This document shows, one piece after another, positions 52,819 through 60,725 of a stretch of DNA of 64,000 bases. How positions within the stretch are numbered: the stretch's first letter is position 1; every line of letters begins with the position of its first letter. Under the pieces are notes generated by a model, which did not search any database, was not told the DNA's origin, and saw nothing but the letters and a program-made list of their open reading frames with translations. The position numbers were made by a program, and so were the translations under genes. This DNA comes from Lactonifactor longoviformis DSM 17459 (GTDB lineage Bacteria > Bacillota > Clostridia > Lachnospirales > Lachnospiraceae). The DNA lies in assembly GCF_900129135.1 (NCBI RefSeq), contig NZ_FQVI01000020.1, positions 1-64,000 of the forward strand. Reading direction: 5' to 3'.

Positions 52819-53406
52819 ATGTGGACAAGAACTTTATTTAACACGGACTTATATCATATCGTTCACTGGTTCCTGATTTATAGTATACTGGGATGGATTG
52901 TAGAATCTATTTACATGTCTGTATGCAATAAAAAGCTGACTAACAGGGGGTTTGTGAAAGGTCCTATCTGCCCTATTTACGGCGTGGGGGCTTTGACCGT
53001 CTATTTTCTGCTGAGACCTTTTTCAGGTGATTATTTTCTCCTCTATGTTCTTGGATGTGCGATACCCACGGCGCTGGAATATCTGACCGCCCAGCTGATG
53101 CTCTCCGTTTTCGGGGAAGTCTGGTGGGATTACTCGGAAAAGCCTTACAACTATAAAGGCATCCTATGCCTGGAGAGCAGTATTGTTTGGGGCTTCTATA
53201 CGGTATTGCTGTTCGTCTTTCTGCAGCGCGGCGTGGAAGCAATCGTAAACAGCTATCCCTTTTCCGTGGGAAGAGTGGCAGGATCCATCGTACTGGCAGG
53301 TTTTATTATTGATTTTATACATAGCCTGTACAATGCAAAGAGAGATGTACTCCCGGGAAGTTTCGGGGAACTAAAAGACTCCATAAGGGAATTCTGTCAA
53401 AGGTAA
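52819..53406 (+). CDS. CmpB-type membrane protein (putative ABC transporter permease family)
   Basis: A 195-residue membrane protein with about five hydrophobic helices. FLIYSILGWIVESIYMSVCNKKLTNRGFVKGPICPIYG is the diagnostic start of the family annotated as ABC_trans_CmpB. The function is unknown, and it has no ABC ATPase neighbour here. SD AGAAGGGAG precedes ATG. The upstream phased TTAACA repeats hint at phosphate or envelope-stress control. Confidence 0.8.
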   Translation: MWTRTLFNTDLYHIVHWFLIYSILGWIVESIYMSVCNKKLTNRGFVKGPICPIYGVGALTVYFLLRPFSGDYFLLYVLGCAIPTALEYLTAQLMLSVFGEVWWDYSEKPYNYKGILCLESSIVWGFYTVLLFVFLQRGVEAIVNSYPFSVGRVAGSIVLAGFIIDFIHSLYNAKRDVLPGSFGELKDSIREFCQR

Positions 53407-53423
53407 GAGAGGGACGGCCGATC

Positions 53424-53606
53424 ATGTCAAAGAAGGCAAACTGTGAATGCTGCGGGAATTATGTGTATGACGAAGAGTATGGATACTATATTTGTGAGAT
53501 GGATTTAGATGAAGATGAAATGCTTCGGTTTCTGAACGGGACATTTGGGAATTGTCCGTATTTTCAGTATCAGGATGAGTACCGGATTGTTCGGAGACAG
53601 ATGTAG
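53424..53606 (+). CDS. Small cysteine-containing acidic protein (DUF6472-like)
   Basis: A 60-residue protein: CECCGNYVYDEEYGYYICEMDLDEDEM...CPYFQY...IVRRQM. The CxxC and later Cys suggest metal binding. It resembles a small, widely distributed clostridial family of unknown function. It starts 17 bases after the CmpB gene behind GAGAGGGACGG and probably belongs to the same transcript. Confidence 0.75.
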   Translation: MSKKANCECCGNYVYDEEYGYYICEMDLDEDEMLRFLNGTFGNCPYFQYQDEYRIVRRQM

Positions 53607-53654
53607 GATGGGAGAGGGACTGCTTTGAGTGGCAGTCCTTTTTAAGTTGTGGAA

Positions 53655-53814
53655 GGGGACGGTGAGAGGATGCTCTTGGCGGCGGGCGGGCTGGTTGGGA
53701 CCGGAGGGAGGCTTAAGTTTCGGGGACACCTCCGTCGCGAAGAGAGTCTAAGACAAAACCGGAATCCCCTCCGGCCCCAACCAGCCAGCCCGCCGCCAAG
53801 AGCATCCTCTCACC
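53655..53814. repeat. Long-stem palindromic element B, related to element A by its head sequence
   Basis: 53661-53708 pairs with 53767-53814, 48 positions with two mismatches, around a ~58-base loop. The head 53655-53668 is GGGGACGGTGAGAG, identical to 33994-34007 of element A. The arms are very GC-rich against AT-rich flanks. The loop contains its own small pairing TTCG/CGAA. No coding function is visible. The right arm abuts a frame that looks like the tail of a gene (53834-53950), which suggests insertion into a former gene. Transposase genes and target duplications were not found. Confidence 0.75.
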
Positions 53815-53833
53815 TGGGTATGGGAAAGTTCAG

Positions 53834-53976
53834 GGGGAGGTTTTTGTAGAACAAGGAGCGAGTTTGTTTATAAGTGAGAATGAGGTTGTAATACTATGCC
53901 GGAGATTATACAATATTTGTGAAAATGATGAAAGGAGTAAAGGTATATGAGAAATAGATATGTTATGGCTCAGTAG
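53834..53976 (+). pseudogene. Probable gene remnants next to palindrome B
   Basis: The frame 53834-53950 reads GEVFVEQGASLFISENEV ... LYNICENDERSKGI and stops at TGA 53948-53950. It has no good start codon and its upstream side runs into the palindrome arm. Its stop overlaps ATGA at 53947, which begins a 9-codon frame MRNRYVMAQ ending at TAG 53974-53976, preceded by AAAGGAG. Stop-start overlap plus ribosome site is what an operon junction looks like, so this may be the broken join of two former genes. Identity unknown. Confidence 0.4.
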
Positions 53977-54013
53977 TCTGAGCTTAAAATAAATACGAAT
54001 TGTTAAGCTCAGA
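53977..54013. other. Perfect 11-base inverted repeat before the CD3324-like gene
   Basis: TCTGAGCTTAA (53977-53987) pairs with TTAAGCTCAGA (54003-54013) around 15 bases. It ends 30 bases before the ATG at 54044 and could be an operator for the helix-turn-helix protein encoded there, or a hairpin. No U-tract follows. Confidence 0.5.
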
Positions 54014-54043
54014 TGAATCCCCATAAGTAACAGGAGGATTACA

Positions 54044-54325
54044 ATGAGCTATGTTAGAGCAGAGGATATTCTGCCCAAAGAATTAATAGAATCTATTCAG
54101 CAATATGTAAGCGGAAAAACGATATATATCCCATGTAAAGAGAAAAAAATCTGGGGAAGCCAGTCCAAATCGAAGCAGTATTATGAAATACGAAATCACG
54201 AAATATGCAAGAAGCATAGCATAGGGATTTCCATAAAAAAACTTGCCAATGAGTATTCCTTATCAGAAAAAAGCATCCAAAGAATCCTAAGGACTACTAT
54301 CTTTACCGGTGAGGCTGCTCCATGA
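54044..54325 (+). CDS. CD3324-like helix-turn-helix protein
   Basis: A 93-residue protein behind AGGAGG. N-terminal YVRAEDILPKELIESIQQYV (with YIP CKEKKIWG following) and the C-terminal helix-turn-helix region IGISIKKLANEYSLSEKSIQRIL match the small clostridial CD3324 family, thought to be DNA-binding. It overlaps the next gene by four bases (ATGA). GC content is lower than in the flanking core genes, a sign of horizontal origin. Confidence 0.7.
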   Translation: MSYVRAEDILPKELIESIQQYVSGKTIYIPCKEKKIWGSQSKSKQYYEIRNHEICKKHSIGISIKKLANEYSLSEKSIQRILRTTIFTGEAAP

Positions 54326-54618
54326 AAGTGACTTCTCTAAAGGTATATCATCGCTGTGGGGGATGCAAAAAAAAGCAGGAGTTCATAAATTCAGGGAAAT
54401 TCAGAGTGAATGCAAACGGTAATAAAGTAGATGTATGGCTTATATACAGATGTAAAAAATGCAAACATACCTGGAATCTAACAATTTATGAACGGATAAA
54501 AGCCTCAAAAATAGAGCCCGCAGAGTATGCATTATTCATGGAAAATGATTTTAATCTTGCTGTCAGATATGGAAAGGATATGAATTTTTTGACGAGAAAC
54601 AAAGCTGAATTTAGGTAG
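54322..54618 (+). CDS. Short DUF1062-like zinc-ribbon protein, possibly truncated
   Basis: A 98-residue protein: YHRCGGCKKKQEFINSGKFRVNANG and LIYRCKKCKHTWNLTIYERIK carry two CxxC pairs, a zinc-ribbon pattern, as in the N-terminal half of DUF1062 proteins. Family members are usually nearly twice as long, so this may be a truncated copy. It is translationally coupled to the CD3324-like gene and followed directly by a terminator. Confidence 0.6.
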   Translation: MKVTSLKVYHRCGGCKKKQEFINSGKFRVNANGNKVDVWLIYRCKKCKHTWNLTIYERIKASKIEPAEYALFMENDFNLAVRYGKDMNFLTRNKAEFR

Positions 54619-54623
54619 AAGGT

Positions 54624-54650
54624 AAGCCGGATAGTGCGCTATCCGGCTTT
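54624..54650. terminator. Bidirectional terminator between DUF1062-like gene and the convergent membrane genes
   Basis: AAGCCGGATAG (54624-54634) pairs perfectly with CTATCCGGCTT (54639-54649) over a 4-base loop. Short T-run on the plus strand and a matching A-rich side for the minus strand. Confidence 0.8.
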
Positions 54651-54653
54651 GTG

Positions 54654-55322
54654 CTACTTTGAGGGGGAACTGTTTTTCATTGCCGAATAGCCCATCCATA
54701 CCATCCAGACATACGCACAAGTTTTCGGGATCATCAGTGCACCGATGGGGGGGATCTTGCCGGCTAGAAGTACCACCGGCAGGTAGCAGGCAAAGCTGAC
54801 GGCAATGGCAAGCCACATAAAGCGGAATGCCTGATCGTGAGTTTCCTTTGCTTTTTTGTAGAACAGGACTAAAACAATCACTCCAAGTATTGAAAATGGA
54901 ATATTGCGGTAGATCCCCCAGCTCAGAGGAGCGTTAGAGCTCATCCAACGGTTCTGCGGGAAGAGGCACAGAAGGACTCTCAGGAAGGCCAGTACGTAGA
55001 CGGTAATACGCAGAGGGGAAACTGATATCTGCCGGTAACGTATCTCCCAGATATGATAGAGAAGTACGTAAAATATAGTCATGGTAACGGAGGTTACTGC
55101 CTGCCCGAATCCCAGAGGGGCGGCAGCAGCGTTAAGCCCTACGGTATGCATTGCCCAGACTCTGGGAACCAGATGAAAGGCATCCCCGCATCCCAATATA
55201 ACAGCCATCAGTCCAAAGAGCCAGTATTGGCTTTTCCGGGGAGAAGACAGAATCATCTTTACCCCAATTGTAATTACGGTAATCAAATAAACAATATCAA
55301 AAATAGTTTCTCCCAGTATCAT
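54654..55322 (-). CDS. Integral membrane protein of unknown function
   Basis: A 222-residue protein with about seven hydrophobic helices and short loops (start MILGETIFDIVYLITVITIG). No catalytic motif was recognised. It overlaps the end of the preceding membrane gene by 4 bases and lies in the operon controlled by a TetR regulator, so an efflux or lipid/stress role is possible but unproven. Confidence 0.65.
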   Translation of the reverse strand: MILGETIFDIVYLITVITIGVKMILSSPRKSQYWLFGLMAVILGCGDAFHLVPRVWAMHTVGLNAAAAPLGFGQAVTSVTMTIFYVLLYHIWEIRYRQISVSPLRITVYVLAFLRVLLCLFPQNRWMSSNAPLSWGIYRNIPFSILGVIVLVLFYKKAKETHDQAFRFMWLAIAVSFACYLPVVLLAGKIPPIGALMIPKTCAYVWMVWMGYSAMKNSSPSK

Positions 55323-55756
55323 TGTGAAATCTCTCCTTTCGTTAATGCAGGCCGCGTAAATTTTGCAAACTGAAAAATAAAACTGACTCCCGCAAGCAGC
55401 AGGGAAGTCCCCAGTCCCGTATAAAATACGGCAATAAATATATCAGATACAATGCCTGAAAGGCGAAGGCCGATGCCAAACGTCATCATAAAAGCCATAA
55501 TGCCATAAGACTGCTTGTTGAAAAAACGGTAGAAAGGCTGCCGGGATTCCAGATACCCAAGGATCCGCCGGGTATGCTTTTTGACCATTCTTCGAAATAC
55601 AAGAAAGTGAAACAGAAGAAGGATTGCAAAGCTTGTGAATATCATCCACAGATCCCAGGCAGGAACACTGGCTGTCACACCGATTCGGAAGATGTTAATT
55701 CCCGCCGCAAGCCAGACTAAGCCGGCAATTAATAGTAAAAACTTTTTGTGTATCAT
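55319..55756 (-). CDS. Small integral membrane protein of unknown function
   Basis: A 145-residue protein with four hydrophobic segments (LLLIAGLVWLAAGINIF, MIFTSFAILLLFHFLVF, GIMAFMMTFGIGLRLSG, IFIAVFYTGLGTSLLLAGVS). ATG 55756 has AGGAGG 6 bases upstream; an in-frame ATG 8 codons earlier lies inside the operator. Probably functions with the next membrane protein. Confidence 0.7.
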   Translation of the reverse strand: MIHKKFLLLIAGLVWLAAGINIFRIGVTASVPAWDLWMIFTSFAILLLFHFLVFRRMVKKHTRRILGYLESRQPFYRFFNKQSYGIMAFMMTFGIGLRLSGIVSDIFIAVFYTGLGTSLLLAGVSFIFQFAKFTRPALTKGEISQ

Positions 55757-55771
55757 ACACTGCCTCCTTTT

Positions 55772-55788
55772 TATGAACAACGTTCATA
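55772..55788. promoter_or_regulatory. TetR operator 2 (ATGAAC-N3-GTTCAT) upstream of the membrane genes
   Basis: TATGAAC-AAC-GTTCATA is a perfect 17-base palindrome between the regulator stop (55824) and the membrane gene start (55756). It shares half-sites ATGAAC/GTTCAT and the 3-base spacer with the site at 56399-56413. Confidence 0.75.
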
Positions 55789-55823
55789 TTGACGATTATA
55801 ACAGCGGATCCCCTATGAAAGTA

Positions 55824-56384
55824 TCAGTACAGGATCCGCTGCAGGGTTTTTACAAAAAAGGTACAGTCCTTTTGACCTGTCCTCAGCATCTGAACCATAT
55901 GCCAAAATACAAAATCTATAAATTCATCCTTCGGATATTCCTCTGACCAGGCAGATGCAGGGATCGACGGATCTGAAGAGAGGACCTGCAAAAGCAGAAA
56001 CTTCAGACGGCTGAAACATTGTAGTTCCAGTTCTTTACCCCGTTCTTTGTCCTCCGGTGCCATAGTTTCCATCTGTGTCAGCCATTCTCTCTGAAAATCA
56101 GACAGACTGACATTTATCTGATGGTAAAACAGTTCGACATACTGTGTAAAACAGTTGTCTTTTACGTGAATATCCTGTAACATGGAACTGCTTGTTTCCC
56201 AAAAATGGGATACAACTGCAAAAATTAAGTCCGCTTTCGTAGGAAAATAATTGTACAGTACTCCCACAGAAATAGAACACTTATGTGCTATATTACGGAT
56301 GCTGACTTTATGAACTCCCTCTTCCCGGGCAATTTCCAAAGCAGCAGCAACAAGCTCTTCTTTGGAAGTAACGTTTTTATTCAA
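55824..56384 (-). CDS. TetR-family transcriptional regulator
   Basis: A 186-residue regulator starting at TTG 56384, with GGAGG 7 bases upstream; the second codon-level match confirms no ATG alternative. Helix-turn-helix VHKVSIRNIAHKCSISVGVLYNYFPTKADLIF (~22-52) is typical. The ligand domain is unmatched to a known effector. It reads into two membrane protein genes and sits between two identical-type operators, so it is expected to repress itself and them. Confidence 0.88.
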   Translation of the reverse strand: MNKNVTSKEELVAAALEIAREEGVHKVSIRNIAHKCSISVGVLYNYFPTKADLIFAVVSHFWETSSSMLQDIHVKDNCFTQYVELFYHQINVSLSDFQREWLTQMETMAPEDKERGKELELQCFSRLKFLLLQVLSSDPSIPASAWSEEYPKDEFIDFVFWHMVQMLRTGQKDCTFFVKTLQRILY

Positions 56385-56398
56385 GATTTCACCTCCAT

Positions 56399-56413
56399 AT
56401 GAACAGTGTTCAT
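56399..56413. promoter_or_regulatory. TetR operator 1 (ATGAAC-N3-GTTCAT) upstream of the regulator gene
   Basis: ATGAACA-G-TGTTCAT is a perfect palindrome overlapping the region just upstream of the regulator's ribosome site, placing it for autorepression. Confidence 0.75.
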
Positions 56414-56591
56414 TATATGCCTTTCCCTCTTGTTTGTCAAGACGCTTTTTCTTGTTCTTTACCCTGCTGCATACCTTGCCAATCCGTCCGGTTTCCTGTA
56501 TACTGAATTTGACTGTTACTATTAAGTTAGAATTCAGCCGTTCTCTGTGAAATTACCGAGCATGGATGAAACAACCGGGAGGTAGAATATT

Positions 56592-57362
56592 ATGTTTCAT
56601 ATTTCCAATTTTACTGACAATGATGATATTAAGACACTGGCGTCTCTGGGTCCCTTTACAGTAATTGAATATGAGCGGGATTTAAGCGTTATGCCCAGTG
56701 ACGCACAGACAGCTTATTTCTGCAATGCAATGAATGTACGCAAACGACAGGTGATCTGCGATCTCAGCAGAGCAAACATTACTCTGCAGGCGGGCGCGAT
56801 GCAGTGGATGGTGGGAAATGTCAATGCAACCACAGGCATCAAAGGCGTAGGTGATCTGTTCGGTAAGGCAGTGCGGGGCAAGGTGACCGGAGAATCAGCC
56901 ATAAAGCCAGAGTATACAGGAGACGGAATTCTTGTTCTGGAGCCTACATACCGGCATATACTTTTGCTGGATCTTCAGGACTGGAATGGCTCTGTGGTGC
57001 TGGATGACGGACTCTTTCTGGCCTGTGACGCCAAACTGAAGCATAAAGCAGTTATGCGTTCTAATGTCTCTTCTGCCGTTGCCGGCGGTGAGGGATTGTT
57101 TAACCTGGGCATCAGCGGGAGCGGAGTACTTTGCCTGGAGTCTTCCTGTCCAAGGGAAGAGCTGGTTGAGATTGCATTGGAAAATGATGTCTTAAAGGTA
57201 GACGGAAATATGGCCATTGCCTGGAGCGGCAGCCTGGACTTTACCGTAGAACGTTCCGGAAAAACACTGGTAGGCTCGGCGGCGTCCGGTGAAGGACTGG
57301 TGAATGTATACCGGGGTACCGGAAAAGTCCTGCTTGCGCCGGTTGAAAAGGGAATTGCCTGA
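56592..57362 (+). CDS. AIM24-family protein
   Basis: A 256-residue protein with the AIM24 (mitochondrial biogenesis-like) beta-sandwich pattern: NITLQAGAMQWMVGNVNAT near residue 60, GKAVRGKVTGESAIKPEYTG, and LENDVLKVDGNMAIAWSGSLDF near 200. The bacterial function is unknown. It is monocistronic with a terminator. SD GGGAGG precedes the ATG. Confidence 0.85.
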   Translation: MFHISNFTDNDDIKTLASLGPFTVIEYERDLSVMPSDAQTAYFCNAMNVRKRQVICDLSRANITLQAGAMQWMVGNVNATTGIKGVGDLFGKAVRGKVTGESAIKPEYTGDGILVLEPTYRHILLLDLQDWNGSVVLDDGLFLACDAKLKHKAVMRSNVSSAVAGGEGLFNLGISGSGVLCLESSCPREELVEIALENDVLKVDGNMAIAWSGSLDFTVERSGKTLVGSAASGEGLVNVYRGTGKVLLAPVEKGIA

Positions 57363-57378
57363 TGAATAAGTGAAGAAG

Positions 57379-57419
57379 GCCCTGCACGTCTGGTTGATTT
57401 ACGGACGTACAGGGCTTTT
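57379..57419 (+). terminator. Terminator after AIM24 gene
   Basis: GCCCT (57379-57383) with AGGGC (57411-57415) and inner ACGTC/GACGT arms, ending in four T. Confidence 0.75.
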
Positions 57420-57425
57420 GAGATC

Positions 57426-57457
57426 TTCATCAGAAATTCATACACATCTGTTATAAT
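57426..57457 (+). promoter_or_regulatory. Two-component system promoter with TTCAT-N6-TTCAT boxes
   Basis: TTCAT at 57426-57430 and 57437-57441 (11-base phase), then 10 bases, then -10 TATAAT (57452-57457). The same arrangement with the same phase and the same 10-base gap recurs at 59764-59795 in front of the ABC genes. Likely binding site of the response regulator encoded next. Confidence 0.7.
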
Positions 57458-57487
57458 AAGCAGCAGGAAATAGAAAGGTGCGGGCGT

Positions 57488-58165
57488 ATGAAAAAAATAC
57501 TGTTCATGGAAGATGAACCTACCATCCGCGAGGTCTTAGCGGAATATATGAAAATGCAGAACTATGAGGTTACAGAAGTGCAGGACGGAGAGGAAGCTGT
57601 AAAGGCTTTGGAGGGATGTCCCTTTGATATGGCTGTGCTGGATATCATGGTACCGAAAAAAAACGGTCTGGAGGTGCTCAGCCACATTCGGAGGCAGTAT
57701 CCGGATATGGCGGTCATTATGCTCACAGCCCTGGGGGATGAGCAGACACAGGTTAAGGCATTTAATGCATATGCGGACGATTATATCATCAAACCAGTGT
57801 CCCCTATTATTCTTCTGAAACGAATGGAGACCATACTGAGACGTTCCGCCAGAACCCCGGTGCAGGCAGAACATGGGCTGGTGATCCAAAAGGAAGCCTA
57901 CCAGGCCTTTTATAACGGGAAGACACTGGAGCTGACGCTGAGTGAGTTTTTGCTGTTGCAGACTCTGTATGAAAGACCAACGCAGGTATTTACCAGAGAG
58001 CAGCTGATTCTTAGAATATTTAACGAGGATTACATCGGGAATGACAGAATTATTGATGCTCATATAAAAAATCTCAGAAAAAAACTGCCCCAAAACTGTA
58101 TCCGCACCGTGATTGGTGTGGGATACCAGTTTGATGCTTCCCAGGAAACATGCGGAGGAAAATAA
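57488..58165 (+). CDS. OmpR-family response regulator
   Basis: A 225-residue regulator. Receiver domain with acidic pair MEDEP, phospho-Asp in AVLDIMVPK (~52), Thr in MLTAL and Lys in YIIKPVS; C-terminal winged helix FTREQLILRIFNEDYIGNDRIID...IRTVIGVGYQF. It is followed at once by the histidine kinase and has a shared operator with the adjacent ABC genes. Confidence 0.93.
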   Translation: MKKILFMEDEPTIREVLAEYMKMQNYEVTEVQDGEEAVKALEGCPFDMAVLDIMVPKKNGLEVLSHIRRQYPDMAVIMLTALGDEQTQVKAFNAYADDYIIKPVSPIILLKRMETILRRSARTPVQAEHGLVIQKEAYQAFYNGKTLELTLSEFLLLQTLYERPTQVFTREQLILRIFNEDYIGNDRIIDAHIKNLRKKLPQNCIRTVIGVGYQFDASQETCGGK

Positions 58166-58166
58166 C

Positions 58167-59747
58167 ATGCGCCTGTCGAAAAAAACGTTCTTATACAGCA
58201 TTATGATTTCTTTGGTTTTAGTACTTTTTGTGCTCCTTTATTTTATATTCATGCTCCCATCCCTCTATGTTGAATATGCAGGGCAGGAATATCTGGAATC
58301 CATTATCCAGGTCCAGGAGGGATACAGTAAAAACAGGAGCTATGAAGGCTTGGAAGTGAGAAATCCCACGGGTTCTGCCACTTTAGAAATCCCGCTGGAG
58401 GGCGACAGTATCTATCTGGCGGGAAAGGCATTCCGTCTGACGATAAATATTAAAGAGCCTAAGCTTTTAGAAGCAGTGGAACAGCTGAGAGATTCTGTAG
58501 AGAATTCGGACAGCTTTGCAGATTTAGAAATACCGGATATTGACTTTGAGGAATTGAAAGAGAGTATGCGGATGGAGGACGGGGGGCCTCTTTCAGATTT
58601 ACTTTCCGTTCAGATAGATGCAGATGAAGAGCTGCAGGATATTCAGACCAGAAAAGGAAAAGTTCATATCGTTTCAGATACCATGGTGGTTTTTGAAGGA
58701 GGAATGAACGATAAAGACAATGATTATACCACATATATCGCAGCCGGGAAGACAAAGGACGCTGTCATATTTTCCTTTCTGCCTGTTATGACACCCCAGA
58801 TGAATGAGATACGGCCCATTGTTTTCGGGAGCCTTCCCATGATTGCGGCTGTGTTATTTCTGCTGGTACTCATAGCCTCCCAGATTTTTTCTAAGAAGAT
58901 TGTCAATCCTATCATCCGTCTGGCGGGCTATGCGGAGGATGTAAAGGAGGCAGGGTACAGGGAGATGGCTCCTTTAGAAATCCATGAAAAAGATGAGATC
59001 GGAGAACTGGGAACTATATTAAATGAGCTTTATGAAAAGCTGCGTCTGCAGTATCAGGAGCTGGAAGCAAAGAACCGGTCACTGGCCAGAGAGAACAAAC
59101 GCCAGGAAGTCTTTCTCCGGGCCTCCTCCCACCAGCTGAAGACACCTATCACTGCAGCGCTTTTGCTGACAGAGGGCATGATTTCTGAAATAGGAAAGTA
59201 TAAAGACACTGGAAAATACCTGCCGGAAGTAAAAAGACAGCTCCTCTCCATGAGAAAGATAGTGGAGGATATTTTGTATCTGAATCATTCAGCAGATAAT
59301 ATTAAGCGGGAACCGGTGAATATGAACCTGCTGCTGAAGGAAGTGCTGGAGAGTTATCGGATACCGGCAGGAGAAAAGAAGCTGACCTTCCGCTGTGAAG
59401 AGCAGCCGGTACAGGCAGAGACAGACGGGGAGATTATGCGGAAAATTCTGGATAACCTCGTCTCCAATGCAGTATCCTACACGCCTCCGAAGGGAGAGAT
59501 CACCATACGCCTGACTGAGGACTCTTTTGAAATCTACAATGCAGGAGCCCATATTGAGGAGGAGCTGCTTCCCCATATCTATGAACCCTTTGTAAGCAGC
59601 GATACCAGCCGGAAAGGCAGGGGACTGGGACTGTATGTGATTTCCTATTATATGGAGCTTCTCGGCTTTCAGATTGAGATTTCCAATGAGGAGAATGGCG
59701 TACTGGCCCGCATGTATCTGAGTAAAAAGGAACATAAAAATCCCTAA
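58167..59747 (+). CDS. Sensor histidine kinase
   Basis: A 526-residue kinase from ATG 58167, one base after the regulator stop, with GCGGAGG upstream. TM1 (~8-30), extracytoplasmic sensor (~35-215), TM2 (~220-245), HAMP, then HisKA with SSHQLKTPITAALLLTEGM (phospho-His), N-box ILDNLVSNAVSYT and G-box GRGLGLYVISYY. The large sensor loop separates it from BceS-like intramembrane sensors, although the adjacent exporter suggests peptide or antibiotic sensing. Confidence 0.93.
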   Translation: MRLSKKTFLYSIMISLVLVLFVLLYFIFMLPSLYVEYAGQEYLESIIQVQEGYSKNRSYEGLEVRNPTGSATLEIPLEGDSIYLAGKAFRLTINIKEPKLLEAVEQLRDSVENSDSFADLEIPDIDFEELKESMRMEDGGPLSDLLSVQIDADEELQDIQTRKGKVHIVSDTMVVFEGGMNDKDNDYTTYIAAGKTKDAVIFSFLPVMTPQMNEIRPIVFGSLPMIAAVLFLLVLIASQIFSKKIVNPIIRLAGYAEDVKEAGYREMAPLEIHEKDEIGELGTILNELYEKLRLQYQELEAKNRSLARENKRQEVFLRASSHQLKTPITAALLLTEGMISEIGKYKDTGKYLPEVKRQLLSMRKIVEDILYLNHSADNIKREPVNMNLLLKEVLESYRIPAGEKKLTFRCEEQPVQAETDGEIMRKILDNLVSNAVSYTPPKGEITIRLTEDSFEIYNAGAHIEEELLPHIYEPFVSSDTSRKGRGLGLYVISYYMELLGFQIEISNEENGVLARMYLSKKEHKNP

Positions 59748-59763
59748 GGACCTCCATGAGATC

Positions 59764-59795
59764 TTCATACAGACTTCATATGGCTCTGTTATGAT
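59764..59795 (+). promoter_or_regulatory. ABC exporter promoter with TTCAT-N6-TTCAT boxes
   Basis: TTCAT at 59764-59768 and 59775-59779, 10 bases, then TATGAT (59790-59795). The surrounding 15-20 bases also resemble those at 57421-57460 (both start TGAGATCTTCAT). This makes the exporter a probable target of the two-component system. Confidence 0.7.
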
Positions 59796-59825
59796 ACTAA
59801 CAGAAAAAGAAAGGGGAGAAGAACT

Positions 59826-60725
59826 ATGCTGTTAACCATTCATAATCTTCAGGTACGCTACGGCAGCCAGCTGGCACTTCAGATAGACTGTCCCATCTCT
59901 ATCCATGAGGGGGAGAGAATCGGCATCATTGGATCCAACGGAGCAGGAAAGACAACGCTGGTAAAATCCATTCTGGGACTTACCAGCTACAAAGGAAGCA
60001 TCCGCACAAATCTAAAACCGGAGCAGATCGCAGCGCATATGCAGTCCAATCATTATGCGGCAACTATGCCGGTGAAAACTATTATGGAGACAATACTGGA
60101 TACAAATATCCGAAAAAACAGAGAACTGCAGGAGCTGATATCCTATTTTGAATTTGAAAAATGCCTGCACAAACGATATTCCCATCTGTCAGGAGGGCAG
60201 AAGCAGAGATTTACCATCATTATGGTAATGCTGCAGAATGCTCCCCTCACCTTTTATGACGAGGTAACATCCGGACTGGATTTTGAAACCAGGCAAAAGC
60301 TGATGGAAAAGCTGGTAAACTGGTACCAGAATAAGTCCAATACCCTGTGTATTGTTTCCCACTATTACGAAGAACTGGAAATGCTTGCAGAAAAGATTCT
60401 GATCTTAGATCAGGGGAAAGTGATTGCTTTCGGAGAGAAAAAAGAACTATTCCGGAAGTACTGCGGGCGATCGGTTTTTATCACAGACAGCACAAAACAG
60501 AATCAGGAGCTTCTGAGGGAGTACAAGAAGCTTAAGTCCCCGGAGCACCTATTGGCGATTGCCTGTCCGGATCTTGAGACTGAGCACAAAATCTCTGAGC
60601 TCCTGCTTCAGGAAAATGTAAACTTTAAAAGAAGTGATAATGACATAGAGATTATGTCCACCAACGCCAAGGCGGCATACTATGAGAGGGAAGGGAGCGC
60701 CTATGAAGACCAAATCATGCAATAA
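59826..60725 (+). CDS. ABC transporter ATP-binding protein
   Basis: A 299-residue ATPase behind AAAGGGGAG. Walker A IGSNGAGKTTLVK (~39), signature HLSGGQKQRFT (~123), Walker B with LTFYDEVTSGLD, H-loop CIVSHYYEE. The extra C-terminal ~90 residues after the core are typical of drug/lantibiotic exporters. It overlaps the permease start. Confidence 0.9.
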   Translation: MLLTIHNLQVRYGSQLALQIDCPISIHEGERIGIIGSNGAGKTTLVKSILGLTSYKGSIRTNLKPEQIAAHMQSNHYAATMPVKTIMETILDTNIRKNRELQELISYFEFEKCLHKRYSHLSGGQKQRFTIIMVMLQNAPLTFYDEVTSGLDFETRQKLMEKLVNWYQNKSNTLCIVSHYYEELEMLAEKILILDQGKVIAFGEKKELFRKYCGRSVFITDSTKQNQELLREYKKLKSPEHLLAIACPDLETEHKISELLLQENVNFKRSDNDIEIMSTNAKAAYYEREGSAYEDQIMQ

